A stretch of 12,198 bases of DNA, taken from positions 1-12,198 of the forward strand of contig JAUXDG010000062.1 of NCBI GenBank assembly GCA_030618475.1. Direction: 5' to 3'. Source of the DNA: Gammaproteobacteria bacterium (GTDB lineage: Bacteria > Pseudomonadota > Gammaproteobacteria > DSM-19610). The translations under genes and the position numbers were made by a program. How positions within the stretch are numbered: the stretch's first letter is position 1; the number at the start of each line of letters is the position of its first letter. The notes under the pieces were generated by a model, which was given only the letters and a program-made list of their open reading frames with translations, did not search any database and was not told the DNA's origin. Shown one piece after another: positions 1 to 4,787 of the stretch.

Positions 1-102
1 CCTTCGCCCATCCCTGGGCTCGTGCTGTCGACGTCCTTAAATCAGCAGGCCTCGGCCGGCGGATTCTCCTTACGCTGGCAAGACTACCCAATCCAGCGGT
101 AG
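1..102 (+). CDS. Possible 3' end of an unknown gene (partial at window edge)
   Basis: This frame is open from base 1 to a TAG at 100-102 and gives 33 residues ending in FSLRWQDYPIQR. By hand count 25 of the 33 codons end in G or C, clearly more than at codon positions 1 and 2. That is the pattern expected of a coding frame in this GC-rich DNA. It would converge on menD, whose stop lies 7 bases further on. I do not recognise the protein and the stretch is too short to place in a family. A second plus-strand frame (from base 3 to 146) is also open but has weaker third-position bias and overlaps menD. No menH-like start is visible on the minus strand below menD. Low certainty. Confidence 0.28.
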   Translation, partial: PSPIPGLVLSTSLNQQASAGGFSLRWQDYPIQR

Positions 103-109
103 AAGACCC

Positions 110-670
110 TCAGTTCTTACACACCGCTTCCCAGTACGCGCGGTGACGCTCGACACTTTGTTGCGGGTCTATCACCGCTTCGATGATTTTCACGCCTGGT
201 TGAGCAAGCTTGTCATTCAACGCCTGTTCGAATTCATCGGCGCTGCTTACGCGCCGGAAGGGCAGTCGGTAGAGAGCGGCGGCGTGCCTGAAATCGAGTC
301 CGGTGGGCGTCGACCAATAGCGTTCGAAGGTCTCGAGTCCGGTCTGCGGCAGGTAGCGGAATATGCCTCCCCCATCATTATTGATCACAATCAGGGTGGC
401 GTTGCAGTCCCGGGCTGCGAGCAGACCGTTCATGTCGTGGTAAAAAGCCAGGTCGCCGATAAGCCCCGCCACCGTCGTGCAGTCAGCTGCGGCGCTTGCC
501 AGTCCGAGCAGGCTGGAGACATGGCCATCGATACCACTGGCACCACGGTTGGCGATCAGTTGCAGGGGCTTTTGGTGGCTGGCGGAGAAGCTGTCGAGTT
601 CACGTACCGGCATGGAATTACCGGCAAAGAGTATGCTGCCGGCAGGTAAGCTATCCAACAGTGCCGGCAC
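110..670 (-). CDS. menD: MenD C-terminal part: ThDP diphosphate-binding (PP) domain, 186 residues
   Basis: This is the PP domain of SEPHCHC synthase. It contains GNSMPVRELD, NRGASGIDG, and the ThDP/Mg2+ motif starting at GDLAFYHDMNGLLAARD and ending at NNDGGGIF. That is the GD(x)-about-25-NN signature of ThDP enzymes. The frame is continuous with the N-terminal part across the TAA at 676-674. The first possible restart is the GTG at 670-668, only three bases after that stop (TAA CTG GTG). It has no evident Shine-Dalgarno sequence, so a separate chain would depend on re-initiation by terminating ribosomes. The next ATG lies inside the conserved GNSMP stretch and would damage the fold. The gene ends at TGA 112-110 with no terminator hairpin visible behind it. 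More likely the disconnected 3' part of a nonsense-mutated gene than an independent gene. Confidence 0.8.
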   Translation of the reverse strand: MPALLDSLPAGSILFAGNSMPVRELDSFSASHQKPLQLIANRGASGIDGHVSSLLGLASAAADCTTVAGLIGDLAFYHDMNGLLAARDCNATLIVINNDGGGIFRYLPQTGLETFERYWSTPTGLDFRHAAALYRLPFRRVSSADEFEQALNDKLAQPGVKIIEAVIDPQQSVERHRAYWEAVCKN

Positions 671-673
671 CAG

Positions 674-676
674 TTA
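674..676 (-). other. In-frame TAA interrupting menD
   Basis: The plus strand reads TTA at 674-676, giving TAA on the coding strand between Ala382 (GCC) and a Leu codon (CTG). A G at plus-strand position 676 would restore CAA (Gln). The gene uses the standard code: adk and the GTPase gene in this window both end in TAA, so TAA is a real stop here. The following bases (CTG) do not form a known readthrough context, and no selenocysteine or pyrrolysine signal applies to TAA. Confidence 0.9.
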
Positions 677-1822
677 GGCTTCGAACCACGGATCGCTGCC
701 GGTCAGGTCATGGTGTAGTTGCGCAGCGACTTGTTCCTGTCGGGAGAAAACTTCCCACCAGCTGGCCGGTGCCGCGCTGGAGATGCGTGCCACAAGCCCA
801 TCGCATACGACTTGCGGTGTTGCGCGCAGCATCTCGCCGGTGCGGTGCAGTGGATCGGGCCAGCGACCGAACGGGTCGACCAGAATGAGCTGACCGGCTT
901 GCAACGCGTGCAGGTAGTGCAGAAGTGATCTTGATACCGGCATGTTCCCGAAGCGCAGCACCCATTGTGGCCGATGATTTTCGCTAAAAGCCTTGCGGCG
1001 CAGAAAGGCGTCGTAATGGCACAGAATACGGGAACGGTCATGGCTGCCAAAGCGTAAGCCGGACAGTGGGTCAGCGACTACCGGGCAATTCAGTATTTCC
1101 GCCAGGCGCGCGAGTGAGGTGGCAAAGTCAGCGCTAAACCGGCCCGGGCCACAGACGATTAATCCGGCTTGACCGGCGATACGCTCCGCGATGCGATCCA
1201 GTTGAGCATCGGGCGGTGTCAGCGTGGGTGGTTCCACCGCTACCCCGGATGCCACCGGTGTAAGGTTCGGTATCGGCTCTGCCAGCAGGGGTTCGTGAAA
1301 GGGGACATTGATGTGCACCGGTCCCGGTAACGGCCAGCAGCTCTGGTGTACTGCCCGTGTCGCCAGGCTGTGCAGGAAAGCCTGGCCGTCTGCGTGTTGG
1401 TGCATTGCCGGCAAGGCGTGGAAAGCACGTACCGCCTGCTGAAACAGCCTGCCCTGGTCGATGGTCTGATTGGCTCCACAGGCTTGCAGTTCCAACGGGC
1501 GATCCGCTGACAGCAATACCAGCGGGATACCGGCCTGATCCGCTTCGATAACGGCCGGATACCAGTGCGTTGGAGCACTGCCCGATGTCGCAATCAGCGC
1601 AACCGGTGTAGCGGTGATTCGTGCCATACCCAGCGCAAAAAAGGCTGCACAACGCTCATCCACCTGCACCCAGGTTTGAAGCGATGGGTGTAACTCGCTG
1701 GCCAGGGCAAGCGGTGTGGAACGGGAGCCTGGTGAAACCACCACGCGATCGACACCTGCGGCCGCGAGGCCGTCCAGCAGGGCGTAGGCCCACTGCAGAT
1801 TGCCTGCCCCGGTAGCGTTCAT
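674..1822 (-). CDS. menD: MenD N-terminal part: PYR and central domains, 382 residues
   Basis: This part carries the pyrimidine-binding (PYR) domain and the central domain of SEPHCHC synthase. Visible signatures are VSPGSRSTPLAL (residues 29-40), VDERCAAFFALGMAR with the Glu at about 56 that in ThDP enzymes activates the cofactor ring, TSGSAP, and SADRPLELQACGANQTIDQ, typical of MenD. The central domain follows to about residue 370, and the chain ends WFEA at a TAA. It lacks the PP domain, so alone it cannot bind the ThDP diphosphate and Mg2+. The ATG start overlaps the stop of menF in an ATGA (1822-1819), which implies translational coupling. A weak GGA lies about 5 bases before the ATG. The family call is secure. 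Whether this truncated chain is stable or functional is unknown. Confidence 0.9.
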   Translation of the reverse strand: MNATGAGNLQWAYALLDGLAAAGVDRVVVSPGSRSTPLALASELHPSLQTWVQVDERCAAFFALGMARITATPVALIATSGSAPTHWYPAVIEADQAGIPLVLLSADRPLELQACGANQTIDQGRLFQQAVRAFHALPAMHQHADGQAFLHSLATRAVHQSCWPLPGPVHINVPFHEPLLAEPIPNLTPVASGVAVEPPTLTPPDAQLDRIAERIAGQAGLIVCGPGRFSADFATSLARLAEILNCPVVADPLSGLRFGSHDRSRILCHYDAFLRRKAFSENHRPQWVLRFGNMPVSRSLLHYLHALQAGQLILVDPFGRWPDPLHRTGEMLRATPQVVCDGLVARISSAAPASWWEVFSRQEQVAAQLHHDLTGSDPWFEA

Positions 1823-3282
1823 GAATGTCCGACCCGTTGCCCCGCTTTAGAGTTTGTCAACGGCGTTGCAGTAGGTCCAGCGGTCTCCTGCATGGCCTCC
1901 AGCATGGCACGCAGTTTTATTTCGGTTTCCTGCAGTTCGGCCTGTGGATCGGAGTCGGCTACAATGCCCGCGCCTGCGAACAGCTCGGCGCTACGTCCTT
2001 GCAGCACTGCGCAACGCAGCAGCACAGACAATTCACCATCGCCGTTTGCCTGCAGCCATCCGACAATACCACTGTACCAGCCACGCGCCAGATTTTCATG
2101 GTCCTGCAGCCACTGGCAGGCCGTGTCTGTTGGCGTGCCCGCGACCGCAGGCGTCGGGTGCAGTCGCCGGGCAGCATCGAGCAGACTCACACCGGTTCGA
2201 AGCGTGCCTTTGATGCCGGTCCACAGGTGCTGAAGGTTGCGCAGTTTGACGAGCGCGGGAGTGTCCGGCAGGGCGAGTTCGTGGCACAAGGGCTCGAGTG
2301 CGGATTGTATGGATTGCACGACCAGCGCATGTTCGTGCCGCGCTTTACGGCTGTTGAGCAGTCGCAAGGCCAGTTTCCGGTCCCGTCCCGGATCCTGTGA
2401 GCGGCCGGCGGTGCCGCCCAGCGCATCGCAGCGGATGCTTCTGTTGCGCAGCGTGGCCAGCCGCTCGGGTGTTGCCGATACCACCGTGTTGCCGCCAAGC
2501 TTAATGGCGAGCAGCAGACAGGAAGGGTATAAGCGTGCAAGCCTGGACAGTATTTTCGCGGCCTGGAAAGATCCGGATGCCTCTAGCCGAACGCGACGGG
2601 CAGTCACCACTTTGTCCAGCTGGCCGGATTTGATGGAAGCGATAGCCCTTTGCACGGACTCTGTCCAGCATGTGTCAGTCTGTGGCGTAACGCGCACTGC
2701 CTGTTGGCTGTCTTCTTCATGCGGCTTTTTTGATATAGAGATAGCCTGGCATAGCTGTTTGATCAGCCCTGACCAGTTGCTGAGCACGGCTTCCGCTTGT
2801 TGCAGCTCATTACCGGCACAGCTGAAGGTCAGGCTCGTCTGTCCCGCTTCGCTGCGCAGCAGGAGTCGGGGTACGAACAGTATGCTGTTGGGCAGACCTT
2901 CCCAGCATGCCGTCATGGGGTCATCAGAAGCGAAGGCCAGAGCACAGAATACACCAGGGCTTGGGCCTGGTGAGCCAGGCTGGTGTTCTCTCTGCCAGTT
3001 TCGTTCGAGTTGCCGAAGTGCCTTTGAGAGTGTGTCGAAGCGCTGTGTGCCACTGGCTGTGGTGCGCCAGGCTTCACCCAGTCCCAGTTGCTGCAAGTCC
3101 CGGTCGGGACGAGCCCAGTAGAGGTAAGGTGCCGGTAGCGGCGGCAGGCCCCTCAGATGCAAGCCGGGGCATTCCAGGGTCAGGCTGAACAGGCTGCAAG
3201 CGGGAATTCCGGCTGTAAATTGCTTGCGAAATTGTGCGTGAAGCTGTTGCTGAATCCGCGAAGCATCGAAGGTGTTGTGCAT
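1819..3282 (-). CDS. menF: Isochorismate synthase MenF, 487 residues
   Basis: MenF converts chorismate to isochorismate, the first dedicated step of menaquinone synthesis, and is a cytoplasmic, Mg2+-dependent enzyme of the chorismate-utilising (MST) family. Counting from the ATG, signatures include SGQLDKVVTARR with the Lys at about 224 (aligned to E. coli Lys190), SATPERL with Glu at about 273 (aligned to E. coli Glu240), LHPTPAVAGTP, WYSGIVGW, and the C-terminal AGAGIVADSDPQAELQETE. All are in family order. The N-terminal half is poorly conserved, as usual. The frame stays open to a TTG at 3321, which would add 13 residues (GGAA lies 8 bases before it, 5 bases after the previous stop). I prefer the ATG because it aligns with the E. 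coli start, although it has no good Shine-Dalgarno. The 3' end overlaps menD by ATGA. One conserved stretch reads CDALGGT where E. coli has TEALAGT. The chain is longer than E. coli's 431 because of N-terminal insertions and an about 25-residue tail. Confidence 0.95.
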   Translation of the reverse strand: MHNTFDASRIQQQLHAQFRKQFTAGIPACSLFSLTLECPGLHLRGLPPLPAPYLYWARPDRDLQQLGLGEAWRTTASGTQRFDTLSKALRQLERNWQREHQPGSPGPSPGVFCALAFASDDPMTACWEGLPNSILFVPRLLLRSEAGQTSLTFSCAGNELQQAEAVLSNWSGLIKQLCQAISISKKPHEEDSQQAVRVTPQTDTCWTESVQRAIASIKSGQLDKVVTARRVRLEASGSFQAAKILSRLARLYPSCLLLAIKLGGNTVVSATPERLATLRNRSIRCDALGGTAGRSQDPGRDRKLALRLLNSRKARHEHALVVQSIQSALEPLCHELALPDTPALVKLRNLQHLWTGIKGTLRTGVSLLDAARRLHPTPAVAGTPTDTACQWLQDHENLARGWYSGIVGWLQANGDGELSVLLRCAVLQGRSAELFAGAGIVADSDPQAELQETEIKLRAMLEAMQETAGPTATPLTNSKAGQRVGHS

Positions 3283-3326
3283 GGCTGTGTCGGGGTGGAG
3301 GAATCCTTGCTGATTGGGCAAGGTCG

Positions 3327-3770
3327 CTATTCCGGTTCGCGTTCGTAGACTGTGTGAGCGCGTATTTCAAAGCGGGAAATGACATCCGTCGCTGCCAGGT
3401 TGAACAGGCTATTGACCATGGGCTCGAGAAAACTGCTGTTCAGTTGGAGGTCGATACTCAGCGATACCCTGCATCGCTGTAAGCCAGCCGCTTCAAAACG
3501 CCATTCTAACCGAAGGCAGCGAAACGGACCATCATCCGAATGCACAGTGATACGTCCTGGACGCTCCAGTTCGGCAGTGCTGACGAAGGGTTGACGTAAC
3601 AGCTTCAAGCCAAGCTGTTGTTCTACACGCAGGCGCTTGTCCGTGCGCTCGATAACCCTGGCGCTTACCCAGCCGGGCAAATAGGCCGGATAGTTTTCAA
3701 CGTCTGCCGCCAGATCGAAAAGCTGTTCGCAGGACCAGGGAAGGATTCGTGAAGCGCGATGAGAAGGCAT
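3327..3770 (-). CDS. Coq10/RatA-family START-domain (SRPBCC) protein, 147 residues
   Basis: This is a single-domain protein of the Coq10/RatA branch of the SRPBCC (START, polyketide cyclase) superfamily, whose members form a deep hydrophobic pocket for a lipid or quinone. Family signatures are CEQLFDLAADVENYPAYLPGW near residues 14-34, ARVIER, the DDGPFRCLRLEWRFE stretch (about 79-93), and a C-terminal helix (SLFNLAATDVISRFEIRA). Length and motif order match Coq10 and RatA (YfjG). Coq10 binds ubiquinone and supports respiration. RatA was described as a ribosome-associating factor, and databases often label this family a toxin on that basis. The gene lies directly upstream of menF (5 or 44 bases depending on the menF start) on the same strand, so it probably heads the men transcript. 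RatA genes usually neighbour smpB, which is absent here. A role as a menaquinone-binding chaperone is inference from context. The start ATG has no strong ribosome binding site. Confidence 0.88.
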   Translation of the reverse strand: MPSHRASRILPWSCEQLFDLAADVENYPAYLPGWVSARVIERTDKRLRVEQQLGLKLLRQPFVSTAELERPGRITVHSDDGPFRCLRLEWRFEAAGLQRCRVSLSIDLQLNSSFLEPMVNSLFNLAATDVISRFEIRAHTVYEREPE

Positions 3771-3802
3771 GGATGGAAATTGTCCGGGTTTTTACGGCGT
3801 TG

Positions 3803-3831
3803 AGGTTAGTGCACATTTCACACAGTCTCAA
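3803..3831 (-). promoter_or_regulatory. Candidate promoter of the START protein-menF-menD unit
   Basis: On the minus strand TTGAGA (3831-3826, 5 of 6 to the sigma70 -35 consensus) is followed after 17 bases by TAACCT (3808-3803, about 3 of 6 to the -10). Transcription would start near 3796, leaving a leader of roughly 26 bases before the ATG at 3770. The -10 is weak, so this is the best candidate by inspection rather than a firm call. Confidence 0.35.
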
Positions 3832-3980
3832 CCAAATGTTAACTGTCCTTTGTGGTTAAGGCGGTGAGAAATCACGGATTAGCCGTATTGGGGCGGATAT
3901 CAGCATGGTAATCACAGTGGATGTTGCGAGTTCTCCGCTTCTGGTTGCGCTGACAGCGCTGATGGCAGATTGAATTATCG

Positions 3981-3994
3981 TTATTAATTAATAA
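3981..3994. repeat. Perfect 14-bp AT-only palindrome
   Basis: TTATTAATTAATAA equals its own reverse complement over all 14 bases; the flanking G on each side ends the symmetry. It lies about 14 bases upstream of the candidate adk -35 box, at roughly -62 to -49 relative to the predicted start. That position suits an UP-element-like alpha-CTD site or a dimeric regulator's operator. Function is inferred from position only. Confidence 0.6.
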
Positions 3995-4007
3995 GTTGTC
4001 CAACAGA

Positions 4008-4036
4008 TTGATTGATGGTAGCGGCTGCCGCAGAAT
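4008..4036 (+). promoter_or_regulatory. Candidate adk promoter
   Basis: TTGATT (4008-4013, 4 of 6) and CAGAAT (4031-4036, 4 of 6) are separated by exactly 17 bases. They lie downstream of the AT-rich palindrome, which could act as an UP element. The predicted start near 4043 gives a leader of about 68 bases ahead of the GTG at 4111. The assignment is by inspection only; both boxes are imperfect. Confidence 0.4.
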
Positions 4037-4095
4037 AGCCCACCTTGCATGGATCGGTAAAAAGCGGTCGGCTGACAGAAATTTGTAATTCAATC

Positions 4096-4102
4096 AGAGG
4101 AG
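4096..4102 (+). promoter_or_regulatory. Strong ribosome binding site fixing the adk GTG start
   Basis: AGAGGAG lies 8 bases before the GTG at 4111 and is the best Shine-Dalgarno sequence in the window. It decides for GTG over the upstream in-frame ATG at 4045. Starting at 4045 would place 22 extra residues before the KLILLGAPGAGKGT motif, which in adenylate kinases begins at residue 2. Confidence 0.9.
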
Positions 4103-4110
4103 TAGGGTTC

Positions 4111-4758
4111 GTGAAATTGATACTTTTGGGTGCGCCAGGTGCTGGTAAAGGAACGGTAGCGAAGTTGTTGACCGAGGTCGACGGCTCAGTGCAGATTTCA
4201 ACCGGAGACATTTTGCGTGGCGCAGTACAGGCGGGCACCGAGTTGGGTAAGCAGGCGGATGCCTTCATGAAGGCCGGCGACCTGGTCCCTGACGATCTGA
4301 TCATGGGTATCATGGAAGCACGTTTGCAGGAGCCGGATTGCGAAAACGGTTTTCTGCTGGACGGTTTTCCGCGCACCATTCCACAGGCTGAAGCCTTGAA
4401 GGGATTACTGGACAAGATTGGTGTCAAGCTGGATATGGCGGTCAACCTTGATGTGCCGCGTGACGTGATCCTGGATCGTCTGACCACACGTCGTACCTGT
4501 TCCAACTCCGATTGCCAGGCGATTTACAACGTAAAGAGTAATCCGCCCAAGCAGGAAGGTATCTGCGACAAATGCGGCAGCCCGGTTATCCAGCGTGACG
4601 ACGAAACGGAAGAAGCCATCAGCAAGCGTCTTGAAACCTATAACGAAAAAACCGCGCCACTGGTTTCTTTCTATGAGAAAGAGGGCCTGTTGACCAAGGT
4701 TAACGCCACGTCCAGCGATGTGGTCGTCAAGTCGATCAGCGAAAAGATCGGCATTTAA
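4111..4758 (+). CDS. adk: Adenylate kinase with a four-cysteine (zinc-type) LID, 215 residues
   Basis: Adenylate kinase interconverts ATP + AMP and 2 ADP in the cytoplasm and is essential. The P-loop GAPGAGKGT is at 7-15, AMP-binding STGDILRGAV starts at 30, DGFPRTIPQA starts at 84, the LID runs from about 125 to 163, and QRDDE is at 161-165. Length is typical of the long bacterial form. The LID carries Cys130, Cys135, Cys152 and Cys155 (TCSNSDC ... CDKC), the zinc-binding type common in Gram-positives and some other phyla. The first pair is spaced CX4C rather than the usual CX2C. E. coli and most gammaproteobacterial enzymes instead use a hydrogen-bond network without cysteines, so this gene may come from another lineage. 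The P-loop is followed by Val (GKGTVAK) where Gln is usual. The GTG start is supported by the strong ribosome binding site. It is flanked by unrelated genes on the other strand, so it is probably monocistronic. Confidence 0.97.
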   Translation: MKLILLGAPGAGKGTVAKLLTEVDGSVQISTGDILRGAVQAGTELGKQADAFMKAGDLVPDDLIMGIMEARLQEPDCENGFLLDGFPRTIPQAEALKGLLDKIGVKLDMAVNLDVPRDVILDRLTTRRTCSNSDCQAIYNVKSNPPKQEGICDKCGSPVIQRDDETEEAISKRLETYNEKTAPLVSFYEKEGLLTKVNATSSDVVVKSISEKIGI

Positions 4759-4787
4759 CACAGCTGTTCCGGTTGTCACGCCAAACC

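Larger units (their letters stand above)
110..1822 (-). pseudogene. menD: menD, SEPHCHC synthase reading frame interrupted by one in-frame stop
   Basis: The two minus-strand frames at 674-1822 and 110-670 are one continuous reading frame broken only by the TAA at 676-674. The codons run GAA GCC TAA CTG GTG CCG with no shift. Read through, the product would be about 570 residues, close to the roughly 556 of E. coli MenD, with all three domains in order: PYR, central (TH3-like), PP. MenD is the ThDP-dependent enzyme that joins isochorismate and 2-oxoglutarate to make SEPHCHC in menaquinone synthesis. In E. coli MenD as I recall it, the aligned stretch reads GEAQLAHRI and here reads FEA-stop-LVPALL. 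The stop therefore sits where Gln is found, and one CAA to TAA change would explain it. All catalytic motifs outside the stop look intact, so the lesion is recent, is a sequencing error, or is tolerated. The two halves are described separately. Confidence 0.7.
3771..4110. other. Divergent intergenic region between the men operon and adk
   Basis: These 340 bases separate two divergent genes and hold no supportable ORF; the frame running 4045-4110 ahead of adk is only an upstream extension. Contents are a candidate promoter for each side, a perfect AT-only palindrome at 3981-3994, and small inverted repeats: GTGA-GAAA-TCAC at 3864-3875 and GCGCT-GAC-AGCGC at 3947-3959. The 3947-3959 hairpin has no T-run and is not a terminator. 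The middle (about 3960-4015) is notably AT-richer than the surrounding genes. I found no TTGAT-N4-ATCAA (FNR) box and no good CRP site. Confidence 0.6.

Noticed and set aside
1..109. Start of menH downstream of menD on the minus strand
   Set aside because: The minus-strand frames hit stops or lack a start with a ribosome binding site, and none shows the alpha/beta hydrolase N-terminal pattern.
2237..3121. Long plus-strand ORF (294 residues) opposite menF, and similar ones at 1825-2400
   Set aside because: They lie antisense to menF, whose motifs are unmistakable. The translations are Ser/Arg/Cys-rich with no recognisable motif, as expected of mirror frames in GC-rich coding DNA.
3283..3321. 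TTG start for menF adding 13 residues
   Set aside because: The extra residues show no family likeness and the ATG aligns with the E. coli start. The TTG is kept as an alternative because it has a weak GGAA and follows the upstream stop closely.
3327..3770. RatA-type toxin of a toxin-antitoxin system
   Set aside because: No antitoxin partner or smpB lies nearby and the context is quinone synthesis. The toxin label rests only on family naming.
3947..3959. GCGCT-GAC-AGCGC hairpin as a terminator
   Set aside because: It has only five pairs and no T-run on either strand, and it lies between divergent genes where no terminator is expected.
4045..4110. Upstream in-frame ATG giving adk 22 more residues
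   Set aside because: The P-loop should begin near residue 7, and AGAGGAG lies 8 bases before the GTG at 4111.
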